From: Pirellula sp.
GTDB lineage: Bacteria; Planctomycetota; Planctomycetia; Pirellulales; Pirellulaceae
Reading direction: 5' to 3'
NCBI GenBank assembly: GCA_021736575.1
Contig: JAIPFP010000011.1
Location: forward strand, 1-49,795
Length of the DNA stretch: 49,795 bases
Positions 34,751 to 42,815 of the stretch are shown in pieces. Positions within the stretch are counted from its first letter, which is position 1; each line of letters begins with the position of its first letter. A model generated the notes under the pieces. It made no database searches, was not told the DNA's origin, and saw only the letters and a list, made by a program, of their open reading frames with translations. Made by a program: the position numbers and the translations under genes.

Positions 34751-34904
34751 GCATCTTTTGCGTGACCTAACGAGCACAGATTCACCAATCAGCGAATCGT
34801 CGCTGAAGTTGGAGAGATCGAACTGTAAACGCGATTCGGACTCCGGTCCAATCGCTGTATCCTTGATAATCCACACCCTCTGACCCAAACTGAGAACTGC
34901 AATT

Positions 34905-35963
34905 ATGAGATGGACCCTCCGTTATGTGATTCCCTTTGGCCTCGCGGCCCTTTTGGCCGTTGTTGGTACAAGGCCCGTAGCAGAAGCTTGTAGCCGAGTG
35001 CTGTGGAATGATAGTGGCCGATCCGTTCTCGTAGGCCGAAACATGGACTGGAAGGAAGATCTCAAGAGTAACTTTTGGTTGCTTCCACGCGGGATGAAAC
35101 GCGACGGGCTCGCCCCCAAGAACTCTCTCGCCTGGACGAGCAAGTATGGTAGCTTGGCGGTAACCGCATACGACTCGGTAACAGTGGACGGGGTCAACGA
35201 AAAGGGGCTAGGCGTTCATACCCTATACCTGAAGGGGACGAAGACTGGACCGCGAGACGAAAAGGTTCCCGGTATGTCCGTGAGCGTGTGGGCGCAATAC
35301 TATCTCGATAACTTCGCGACCGTCAAAGAAGCTGTGGAGGCGCTTAAGACTCAGCCGTATCAGTTGCTAATGATTATCGAACCGACCAGTGGCGCGGCTG
35401 GCGAAATCCATATCGCTCTGAACGACGCGACTGGTGACTCAGCGGTGCTGGAGTGTATCGAAGGCGAGATCAAAGTGTATCACAGCAGAGAATACACCGT
35501 GATGACGAACGAGCCTACATTCGACAAGCAACTAGAGAACTTGAAGCAGTATCGCGGGTTCGGCGGGGAAAAGCGACTTCCCGGCACGCATGAGGCAGGC
35601 GACCGCTTCGTGCGTGGGGCATATTACATCAAGAATATGCCTAAACCTAAAAGTGACCGCGAGGCTGTTGCAGCACTGATGAGTGTTATGCGGAACACAT
35701 CAGCTCCTTTCGGGCAGTCGGACCCCGAACGTCCGAACATCTCCCCAACAATCTGGCGGACCATCACTGACCTGACAAACGGTGTGATCTATTATGACGG
35801 AGTGCTGAGCCCGCAGGTGTTCTGGGTGGACACGAAGAAGCTGAATTTCGACGCGGGCGAGGCGATATCGAAACTCACCATTGTCGACAACTTTGACCTA
35901 ATGGGGGAAGTATCCGGCAAGTTCGAGAAGGCCGAGATGTTCAAGTTCCTAAAGCCCAACTGA
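34905..35963 (+). CDS. Exported choloylglycine-hydrolase-family amidase (copy 2)
   Basis: 352 residues, a tandem paralogue of the preceding gene. The signal peptide ends at VAEA-Cys29, and the mature enzyme keeps Cys1, Arg17 and Asp20 (GRNMDW). Both copies share the SKYGS, DGVNEKGL/DGMNEKGL, WAQYYLDNFAT/WAQYLLDNYAT and VMRN motifs, and end in EMFKFLKPN/ELFKFLAPTE. The overall divergence is large enough for different substrate ranges. The 154-bp gap has no terminator, so cotranscription is possible. Acts in the periplasm or paryphoplasm equivalent. Confidence 0.9.
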   Translation: MRWTLRYVIPFGLAALLAVVGTRPVAEACSRVLWNDSGRSVLVGRNMDWKEDLKSNFWLLPRGMKRDGLAPKNSLAWTSKYGSLAVTAYDSVTVDGVNEKGLGVHTLYLKGTKTGPRDEKVPGMSVSVWAQYYLDNFATVKEAVEALKTQPYQLLMIIEPTSGAAGEIHIALNDATGDSAVLECIEGEIKVYHSREYTVMTNEPTFDKQLENLKQYRGFGGEKRLPGTHEAGDRFVRGAYYIKNMPKPKSDREAVAALMSVMRNTSAPFGQSDPERPNISPTIWRTITDLTNGVIYYDGVLSPQVFWVDTKKLNFDAGEAISKLTIVDNFDLMGEVSGKFEKAEMFKFLKPN

Positions 35964-36111
35964 CGCTTACTTGAGCTTCGTCTGGACGAAATAGCTATAG
36001 ATCGGACGAGACTCCCTGGATTCGGCATAGTCGTTATTTTCCTCAAGGTTTCACACCCGTAATGACGACGAAGACGAGAGCCTAAAAAGTTCACTGGGGG
36101 GAGCTTGTACC

Positions 36112-37482
36112 TTGAATGCACGCAAATACCGTGTTTTAGTTGCCGGCTTTGCTTGCATTGCCTGGTCGGCGTCGATTGTTCTCGCACAAACCAACGATGT
36201 GGGTTTTCAAGCAAACACACAATCGTCGCCTGGCATCGAAGTGCAACGCGAACCAACGTCACCTCCGATTGAGGCGGGAAACGACACGAGCCAAACACCG
36301 ACATGGAATGTTACTCCGGCTCCACCGATCGATGACGGAATAACGGTGTCGATGCTCAACGGCAAGAGTCGTCTGAAGATCTTCGGATCACTTTCCGCTC
36401 TCACTGTCTTCAGTACCGATCGCCCGTTTGCTCCAGGAATGCCTTTGTTCTTGTTGCCAGAATCTCCATTTGGTCTCAACACGAATACCTTTGATATTCA
36501 CGGCAGGCAATCCAATATTGGGGCAACGTTCATTGGGCCTGAGGCCAACGGTTTTACGCCGTCCGCAACATTTGTTTCTTTCATAGCAAACGACACGCTC
36601 ACCGGAGACAGCTACGGCTTCTTGCCATACAACGCTTTTGGCGAGTTGAAAAACGAGGATTGGCGATTTGCTGCGGGCTTGCAGAATGACGTCTTCAATC
36701 CGCGAAAGCCCAATGTAATCTCACTTGCAGCCATGTTCACAACTGGAAACACAGGCTCATTTCGTAGCCAAGCCAGAGTCGAGCGATTTATCAAGCCAAC
36801 CGATGCAAGTGAATACACCATTCAGTTTGCTTTGAGCGATCCAATCCAATCCGTGTTCGGGAGTCGAGATCTGCGCATCCAGGAAGACAACGGCTGGCCG
36901 AATGTGGAAGGACGTGTCAGCATGGGACTCGGCGAAACAGAGACGCTCGTTGGAAATCGAAAGGCCCGTGCTTTCGAATTAGGCTCGTCCGCTTTCGTAG
37001 GTCAGATCCGAACCACACGCAGCATCCTAGCCCCGCAAGATCCGCAATCACCCATTCGAAATGTAGTTGACTGTTGGGGCTTCGGAGTCGATGCAGCGGT
37101 GAATCTCACTAGCTCAATCGGCATCCAAGGCGAAGTGTTCACCGGCGCAGGACTGGGAGAATACAACGGAGGCATTGGACAAACGTTCGACTCCGCAACG
37201 CGAAATGCGATACGAAGTAGTGGAGGATGGGGTGAAGTATTTGCTTATCTCACGCCAGCTTTACATGTCCATTCCGGCTACGGCATCGACTCTCCACTCC
37301 GAAGAGTCGACGATACTTTCGCTCTAACTCAGAATCAAACGTTCTTCACTAATGTCGTGTGGAACTGGTCCAAGAACGTCCAAATTAGCAATCAAGTCGA
37401 CTATCGCAAAACGAACTATCGCAGCCCGCTACTCGATGCAACAGGTTGCATCTTCTATTCCGAGTTTCTCTGGAAGTTCTAG
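36112..37482 (+). CDS. Porin-like outer-membrane beta-barrel protein (paralogue)
   Basis: 456 residues from a TTG at 36112, chosen because GGGGGGAG lies about 10 bases upstream and the signal peptide starts there (MNARKYRVLVAGFACIAWSASIVLAQ). A Pro/Thr-rich linker is followed by a barrel with many short strands; the last residues SEFLWKF end in Phe, the usual outer-membrane assembly signal. It is a paralogue of the gene at 24780-26144. It follows the two amidases and is convergent to the amidohydrolase, suggesting it could admit their substrates or products. Confidence 0.78.
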   Translation: MNARKYRVLVAGFACIAWSASIVLAQTNDVGFQANTQSSPGIEVQREPTSPPIEAGNDTSQTPTWNVTPAPPIDDGITVSMLNGKSRLKIFGSLSALTVFSTDRPFAPGMPLFLLPESPFGLNTNTFDIHGRQSNIGATFIGPEANGFTPSATFVSFIANDTLTGDSYGFLPYNAFGELKNEDWRFAAGLQNDVFNPRKPNVISLAAMFTTGNTGSFRSQARVERFIKPTDASEYTIQFALSDPIQSVFGSRDLRIQEDNGWPNVEGRVSMGLGETETLVGNRKARAFELGSSAFVGQIRTTRSILAPQDPQSPIRNVVDCWGFGVDAAVNLTSSIGIQGEVFTGAGLGEYNGGIGQTFDSATRNAIRSSGGWGEVFAYLTPALHVHSGYGIDSPLRRVDDTFALTQNQTFFTNVVWNWSKNVQISNQVDYRKTNYRSPLLDATGCIFYSEFLWKF

Positions 37483-37486
37483 GGCC

Positions 37487-39187
37487 TTACGGCGCTGTGT
37501 AGATGGTCTTGCCATCCTTGATGGTCTGCAACACCGTAAGATCTGCAAGCTTCTCAATCGGGATGGAATGCGGGTTCTTATCAAGCACAACGAAGTCCGC
37601 TAACTTGCCAACTTCGATCGAGCCGCGATTGGCTTCTTCGTAATGTTGATATGCTGCCCACAACGTGAGCGACTTGATCGCGACATCCACAGGAATGCAC
37701 TGATCCGCTCCCAATATGTCACCGCTACGAGTGCGGCGTGTTACGACGGACGATAGGATTCGAATCGCGCTCGGCAATGCGACCGGAGAATCATGATGTT
37801 GAGAAAATATCATTCCCCGCCGCAGGGCGGATCGAGCAGGACTGATTCTCTCGGCTCTAGCTGCACCTAGAACCGAGTCGCGGTGCCAGTCGCCCCAGTA
37901 GAAACAATGCATCCCAAACATCGAAGGAATGATTCCGTACTCCTTCATCATGTCCAACTGGTCCTCGCGAACTGTTTGACAGTGGATCATAACGTCGCGG
38001 CGATCTTTGCCCGGCCCGAACTTCTGTTGAGCATCTTTCACTGCTCCGATCATCAGATCGCTGGCGGCATCACCGTTGCAGTGTGCAATGAACTGCCAAC
38101 CCTTCTCGTAGCAAAGGGCAACCTTTCGGTCAACGTCTTGGTCCAGCATTGCTGCGTAGCCGCGAAAGTTGGAAGGAGAGCCGTGCGGAGGAATGAAATA
38201 CGGCTGGCTCAAGTACGCAGTCTTTCCTTGTGGTGATCCGTCGAGGCTAATCTTAACTCCAGCGATTCGGTAGCCACCCATCATCTTTTTGCTATACCAC
38301 TTACCGTCCAAACCGAACGGGTTCTCGTTGGCAGAGATGTCTGGATAGCTGGCTACATCGATCAGCATTTCTTTCTTCTCAGCAAGTCTCATCCAGCTTT
38401 GGTCAACAGGTGCGATCGACCGTCCCTCTTGAGCCATCGTGTAGCCATTAGCTGCGTAGAGTTTCATGCCCGCTTTCGCGAGTCCATCAAACTCAGATTG
38501 CCCCATTGCTGGCATGATCTTCATCAATACCTGGTAGTGAATCGTTTCTTCAAAAACGCCATCTGGAGTCTTGCCGTCCTTTTCTCGGCGGATGACGCCA
38601 CCAACTGGGTTCTTGCTTTCGGAATTGATACCTGCAATCTCAAGCGCTTTCGAGTTAGCCGCGCCGAGGTGGCCAGACTGATGTATCACATATACGGGAA
38701 TATCCTTAGAGACTTCGTCCAAATCGTGACGAGTCGGGTGTCGTTGCTCTTTTAGTTGGGCATCGTCGTATCCGAATCCAAGAATGATTCCATACTTCTT
38801 GGCAGTGTCCGACTTCGCGAACGTCTTGAGTTCGGCGAGGATTCCTGGAATGTCTGTAACCTTGTAATCAGGGGGAGCGAGCAAGTTTGCCGATGCCGCT
38901 TGAATACCTGTTGCAAAGCAATGACCATGACCATCGATGAATCCAGGTAGCAAAGCGCGACCAGCCAGATCGACCATTTCGGTTTTCGCGTCCTTGAATT
39001 TTGCTATCTCTTCATCGGAGCCAACGGCAAGTATCTTTCCGTCTTTGATGGCGACTGCCTTGGCGAAAGGCTTTGCATCATTAACGGTTACGACATCGCC
39101 CCCTCGATAAATGCGATCGGCAACTTGGCCATATGCGGGCACAGCCCAAAAGATCGCAATAGCGATACCAATTCTTAGACACTTCAT
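37487..39187 (-). CDS. Exported amidohydrolase (YtcJ/AepA-like)
   Basis: 566 residues. A signal peptide (MKCLRIGIAIAIFWAVPAYG) precedes an amidohydrolase-superfamily fold. DRIYRGGDVVTVNDAKP begins the small beta-sandwich domain; LLPGFIDGHGHC has the HxH metal site, the barrel follows, IAHCNGDAA and MIHCQTV supply further histidines, and the DFVVLDKNPHSIP strand closes the sandwich. The YtcJ-type family includes formamidase/amidase-like enzymes of unknown substrate. The signal peptide places it outside the cytoplasm, next to two exported amidases. It is convergent with the porin-like gene, four bases apart. Confidence 0.88.
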   Translation of the reverse strand: MKCLRIGIAIAIFWAVPAYGQVADRIYRGGDVVTVNDAKPFAKAVAIKDGKILAVGSDEEIAKFKDAKTEMVDLAGRALLPGFIDGHGHCFATGIQAASANLLAPPDYKVTDIPGILAELKTFAKSDTAKKYGIILGFGYDDAQLKEQRHPTRHDLDEVSKDIPVYVIHQSGHLGAANSKALEIAGINSESKNPVGGVIRREKDGKTPDGVFEETIHYQVLMKIMPAMGQSEFDGLAKAGMKLYAANGYTMAQEGRSIAPVDQSWMRLAEKKEMLIDVASYPDISANENPFGLDGKWYSKKMMGGYRIAGVKISLDGSPQGKTAYLSQPYFIPPHGSPSNFRGYAAMLDQDVDRKVALCYEKGWQFIAHCNGDAASDLMIGAVKDAQQKFGPGKDRRDVMIHCQTVREDQLDMMKEYGIIPSMFGMHCFYWGDWHRDSVLGAARAERISPARSALRRGMIFSQHHDSPVALPSAIRILSSVVTRRTRSGDILGADQCIPVDVAIKSLTLWAAYQHYEEANRGSIEVGKLADFVVLDKNPHSIPIEKLADLTVLQTIKDGKTIYTAP

Positions 39188-39341
39188 GGTTCGGGGGACT
39201 TCCTTTCAATGCGGATAACGTTCTGAGAAGAGATCATGTGACAGACGAATAGGGCCGGTCACCGCCGTACGGTGGCACGGGATTTGCCTACCTAGCTTGC
39301 TTCGTATTGTAGCAATAAAGAAACGGTAAAGCGGAGCAAGA

Positions 39342-39390
39342 CTAAGCGACGTTCATTCCGCCATCCACTCTGATTGCCTGACCGACGACA
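39342..39390 (-). pseudogene. C-terminal remnant of a short-chain dehydrogenase
   Basis: The minus strand reads VVGQAIRVDGGMNVA-stop, the classic end of an SDR (GQ-x-I-x-V-DGG). Upstream in the same frame the sequence no longer resembles an SDR (PGLLRLV and beyond), and the rest of the gene is not in the window. This is a clean relic of a gene lost by recombination, at the place where accessory DNA begins. Confidence 0.7.
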
Positions 39391-39480
39391 AGTCGCAGCA
39401 GTCCAGGCTTCCTGAATTGTTGAATTGCTGGCGGCATTATTTCTCTAATTATTTTTCGAGTTCTTTCTGCTGGCCGCTGT

Positions 39481-39525
39481 CTCACTAAGTGGCCCCCAGT
39501 TGCGAATTCTCGCCCTGGGTAATGG
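39481..39525 (+). repeat. Copy 2 of a dispersed 45-bp repeat
   Basis: CTCACTAAGTGGCCCCCAGT onward aligns with 21828-21873 in the same orientation. It sits between the SDR remnant and the first gene of the recombinase module, close to the supposed element boundary. Confidence 0.55.
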
Positions 39526-39565
39526 GACTCGTTTAGACCGTTTTGCATAGATAGATCAGGGAGGG

Positions 39566-39919
39566 ATGCCATTTCGGTTACCTCGAAGGTCTAGATATGG
39601 AGACGGAACCATCGACGCTTTTTCTTTCGATAATCTTCCTAACGATGGCGAACGGCCAGCCGATCCGGCGTCGATTCGCTTTAGATCAATTGCTGAAATC
39701 TTGCTACGCGGTATACAGCGATGTGTGGCTGCAGACCGGGAATTCGATGACGAATCAAGCGAAAATTCGGCGCTGGACGAACCTGTTTTGGGCAATCTCG
39801 GAGACTCTTTACCCGAGCCGCTTGCTTTCGTTTCCAACAAAGCCCTCTCTGTGTCTCGCGTCTCCAAAACGCTGGGTTTTGGCGACGCCCAAGACATCCA
39901 GAACGGAGGTAATTCGTGA
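39566..39919 (+). CDS. Unknown protein, first gene of the recombinase module
   Basis: 117 residues with no known domain; the middle is acidic and serine-rich (REFDDESSENSALDEP). Its start has AGGGAGGG directly upstream. The stop overlaps the GTG of the next gene (GTGA at 39916-39919), continuing the translational coupling seen through the whole module, which is the main reason to accept it over a competing frame of 137 residues at 39597-40010. Confidence 0.55.
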   Translation: MPFRLPRRSRYGDGTIDAFSFDNLPNDGERPADPASIRFRSIAEILLRGIQRCVAADREFDDESSENSALDEPVLGNLGDSLPEPLAFVSNKALSVSRVSKTLGFGDAQDIQNGGNS

Positions 39920-40140
39920 GCAACGAAGCAAGACACAGAGACATCGCAGCACTGTTGGCAAGAGGTGTGATTCGGGTCAAAAGGAGCCCGCTGGCAGCCA
40001 AGGTGATTGAATCCCACATGCCCGACAGCAAGGCGTGTTCCGCTGAGCAGTCCTCTCAGGGCGAGAGCATGCAAGCGAACGACGAAATCCAGAGCCAAGT
40101 GGATTCAGTTGCACCAACTCAGCAAGGAGGTGATCAATGA
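39916..40140 (+). CDS. Small unknown protein of the recombinase module
   Basis: 74 residues from a GTG. The first half is basic and helical (RHRDIAALLARGVIRVKRSP), the second half polar and probably disordered (EQSSQGESMQANDEIQSQ). The overlap with both neighbours (4 bp each) supports it. Similar small proteins often precede DUF2924 and recombinase genes in planctomycete elements. Confidence 0.6.
   Translation: MSNEARHRDIAALLARGVIRVKRSPLAAKVIESHMPDSKACSAEQSSQGESMQANDEIQSQVDSVAPTQQGGDQ
40125..40136 (+). promoter_or_regulatory. Near-perfect Shine-Dalgarno sequence for the DUF2924 gene
   Basis: AAGGAGG at 40124-40130 continues as TGATC, so AAGGAGGTGATC complements the complete 3' tail of 16S rRNA. 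It lies six bases before ATG 40137 and inside the preceding gene. Most host genes in the window have much weaker sites. Confidence 0.75.
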
Positions 40141-40625
40141 GCCCCAACGTATTACTGGAAATCGCCGAGCTGCAGAACAAAACGGTTAGCCAATTGGTCC
40201 AGCGCTACGAACAGGTCTTCGAAGAAGAATGTCGCAGCCGCAACAAGCAGTACTTGATCCGTCGCATCGCTTGGCGGCTTCAAGCCAACGAAGAAGGTGG
40301 GCTGTCCAGAGCCGCGTTGAAGAAGGCCGAAGAGTTGGCAATAGGCGCTGAGACGCGTGTGACAGCTCCAAGGAAGAACAGCACCGAGGGCGTCAAGTTG
40401 GTTCTTCCTGAGCCCGATTCGTTTGTGGATTGGGACCCGCGACTGCCGCCGCCAGGCAACATCGTCGAGCGGCAATACAAGGGCAAGATGATCCGCGTGA
40501 TCGTCTTGCAAGAAGGCTTTGAGTACGAGGGCCGGCGCTACAAATCTCTGACGGCGATCGCCAAAGAAGTTAGCGGCTCGCACTGCAATGGATTTCTATT
40601 CTTTCGACTTGGGAGACGAGCATGA
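40137..40625 (+). CDS. DUF2924 family protein
   Basis: 162 residues. LLEIAELQNKTVSQLVQRYEQVFEEECRSRNKQYLIRRIAWRLQANEEGGLS is the DUF2924 signature; the family nearly always lies beside large serine recombinases in planctomycete and alphaproteobacterial elements and may be a recombination directionality or accessory factor (inference). The C-terminal part has strands VERQYKGKMIRVIVLQEGFEYEGRRYKSLTAIAKEVSGSHCNG, which resembles a small DNA-binding SH3-like/RAMA fold with a conserved S-H-x-N-G-x-x-F-F. The last 4 bp overlap the recombinase start. Confidence 0.88.
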   Translation: MSPNVLLEIAELQNKTVSQLVQRYEQVFEEECRSRNKQYLIRRIAWRLQANEEGGLSRAALKKAEELAIGAETRVTAPRKNSTEGVKLVLPEPDSFVDWDPRLPPPGNIVERQYKGKMIRVIVLQEGFEYEGRRYKSLTAIAKEVSGSHCNGFLFFRLGRRA

Positions 40626-42178
40626 GCAACAAAACCCCACCACGCCCGAAAACCATTCGTTGCGCGATCTACACTCGCAAGTCCACGGAAGAAGGACTCG
40701 ATCAACAGTTCAACTCGCTCGACGCCCAGCGCGAAGCTGCCGAAGCGTACATTCGCAGCCAGAAGTGTGAAGGCTGGGAGATCGTTTACGACCGTTACGA
40801 CGACGGAGGCTTCTCAGGTGGAAATATCGAACGGCCAGCGCTCAAGCGGCTGATGGAAGACATCCAGGCCGGCAAGATCGACTGTGTTGTAGTCTACAAG
40901 GTCGATCGGCTCAGCCGATCGCTGCTCGACTTTGCCCAAGTGATGGGGACGTTCGATAAGTTCAACGTCTCGTTTGTTTCGGTGACGCAGCATTTCAACA
41001 CGACACATTCGATGGGAAGGCTGACGCTGAATATCCTGCTTTCGTTTGCCCAATTCGAACGCGAGATCATCGGCGAACGAATCCGAGACAAGCTGGCCGC
41101 CCAATGTCGGCGCGGCCAATGGACCGGTGGCTACCCAGTGCTCGGTTACGACGTTGATCGTAGCGAGCGAACGCCCAAACTTGTGATCAATTCTGAAGAA
41201 GCCATTCAGGTTCGTCGGATCTTCTCGCTCTACCTTGAGCTCAAGAACTTAATGCCAGTCGTTGAAGAACTCGACAATCGTGGTTGGACCAACAAGCTCT
41301 GGCATTCGAAAAAGGGCCTTCCGAAGGGCGGTCGCCAGTTCGATAAGTGCAGTGTCCATGCTTTACTGACCAATCCAATTTACTGTGGCAAGATCAAACA
41401 CAAGACGGACCTGTATCCTGGCCAGCACCAAGCAATCATCGACGACGAAACGTTCCAGCGCGTGCAGGCGCAGCTACGCGACAACAGCTTTAATCGTGGG
41501 AATCGCTTACCAAGTAAACACGGTGGCCTACTGAAAGGATTGATTCGTTGCCCCGACTGTAACGTTGCGATGGTCCACAACATGACGAAACGCAACTCGG
41601 TCGTCTATCGCTATTACACCTGCGTCCGTGCGATAAAGCGCGGTCGGCAATCCTGCAAACATCCGTCTCTTCCTGCTGGCGAGATCGAAGCGGCAGTGGT
41701 TGACCAGGTACGAGCGGTCTCGCGAGACACGCGGCTTCGCGACGAGATCATTCGCCAGGCGATGGAAGGCATTCAGCAAGGCAAAAAGGAGCTAGAGTCG
41801 CAACAAACTCAGCTCACACGTCAACTCACTCGTGATCACGGTGAAGTTCAGCAATTGGCCTTGGAACAGCGTCCCAACAATTCGGTCGTCTATCGTATTG
41901 CCGACGTCCAAGAACGAATCGAGGAAGCAGAACACCAGCTTGCCAAAGTAAATCGACAACTGCTGGATCTTGAGAAGCAAGAGTTAACCACGCAGGAGAT
42001 CGAAGAGGCCTTTATCGATTTCGATCGTATCTGGGACGCATTGACTACACGAGAGAAATCACAACTGTTGGCCCTGTTAGTCTCGAAGGTTGAGTTCGAT
42101 CAAAGCGATTGCACGATCGCGATTACATTCCACGCCAGCGGCATTGAGACGCTTGAACAACAGTCACAGGAGGTTTAA
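40622..42178 (+). CDS. Large serine recombinase
   Basis: 518 residues. The resolvase domain begins CAIYTRKSTEEG, with the nucleophile at Ser21, followed by SLDAQREAAEAYI, YDDGGFSGGNIERPALKRLM, VVVYKVDRLSRS and LNILLSFAQFEREIIGERIRDK. The recombinase domain spans about 170-290, and a zinc ribbon (CPDCN and CVRAIKRGRQSCKH) at 305-340 is followed by a long coiled coil (about 380-450). This is the normal architecture of phage-type integrases of the serine family, which join attP and attB. Its start overlaps DUF2924, and its stop overlaps the next ATG by one base. Confidence 0.95.
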   Translation: MSNKTPPRPKTIRCAIYTRKSTEEGLDQQFNSLDAQREAAEAYIRSQKCEGWEIVYDRYDDGGFSGGNIERPALKRLMEDIQAGKIDCVVVYKVDRLSRSLLDFAQVMGTFDKFNVSFVSVTQHFNTTHSMGRLTLNILLSFAQFEREIIGERIRDKLAAQCRRGQWTGGYPVLGYDVDRSERTPKLVINSEEAIQVRRIFSLYLELKNLMPVVEELDNRGWTNKLWHSKKGLPKGGRQFDKCSVHALLTNPIYCGKIKHKTDLYPGQHQAIIDDETFQRVQAQLRDNSFNRGNRLPSKHGGLLKGLIRCPDCNVAMVHNMTKRNSVVYRYYTCVRAIKRGRQSCKHPSLPAGEIEAAVVDQVRAVSRDTRLRDEIIRQAMEGIQQGKKELESQQTQLTRQLTRDHGEVQQLALEQRPNNSVVYRIADVQERIEEAEHQLAKVNRQLLDLEKQELTTQEIEEAFIDFDRIWDALTTREKSQLLALLVSKVEFDQSDCTIAITFHASGIETLEQQSQEV

Positions 42179-42624
42179 TGGTCACCGTAAAACGCAAACT
42201 GAACGTCAGTATCACCTCACGAGGCCGAATCGCGATTCGGCCTCACGATCCCAACGCGGAGCCACCGCGACCAAGGCCGTCGAGCAAGTTACCACGCATT
42301 TCCAGGCTCATGGCCCTGGCTATTCGGTTTAACGAAATGATTCGAACTGGAGAGGCATCGGACATGATCGAGCTTGCTCGGCTTGGGCACGTAACCCAGC
42401 CGCGGATGAGCCAGATAATGGCCCTCAACCAACTGGCCCCAGACATCCAGGAAGCACTGCTCAACCTGCCAGCCACCAAAGGCAAGCCCGAGATCCACGA
42501 GAAGCGGCTCCGCCCAATCGCAGTCATGCTCACCTGGAAAGAACAGCGAGGTGCGTGGAAGCAAATCTGCGATGAGGTTGGGTTCAAAAACGCCGTTGTG
42601 GAAGAGTCTGTCGATCAAGTCTGA
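42178..42624 (+). CDS. Helix-turn-helix protein, last gene of the recombinase module
   Basis: 148 residues. The central part LARLGHVTQPRMSQIMALNQLAPDIQEALLNLP looks like the helix-turn-helix of KorB/ParB-type proteins, with a basic N-terminal arm. It has AGGAGG upstream (42168-42173), inside the recombinase gene. Proteins of this kind often follow recombinases in planctomycetes and may regulate the module or assist excision; this is inferred from place and motif. Confidence 0.7.
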   Translation: MVTVKRKLNVSITSRGRIAIRPHDPNAEPPRPRPSSKLPRISRLMALAIRFNEMIRTGEASDMIELARLGHVTQPRMSQIMALNQLAPDIQEALLNLPATKGKPEIHEKRLRPIAVMLTWKEQRGAWKQICDEVGFKNAVVEESVDQV

Positions 42625-42815
42625 GAAATTATTTCTGCCGGTTTTTCCTGCTGAATCTGAACAATTCAGCAAATTTCCATTTTCGCATGACCAGAGGTGT
42701 CAAAGAGGTAGCGTTCAATACTCCCACTACATTACCTAAAGCTAGCAATTTGGAGACGCTGGTCTTTAAAGAGTCCCATGGATGCGTTTCAACATGAGTG
42801 GAAGTTTTATCGCCT

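Noticed and set aside
39597-40010. 137-residue frame inside the first recombinase-module genes
   Set aside because: Overlaps the 117-residue gene in another frame; the overlapping GTGA/ATGA chain supports the latter.
42620-42680. Possible attachment-site repeat similar to 39440-39475
   Set aside because: The similarity (AATTATTT and CTGCTG words) is short and interrupted; CTGAAT/ATTCAG at 42650 is better explained as a small hairpin.
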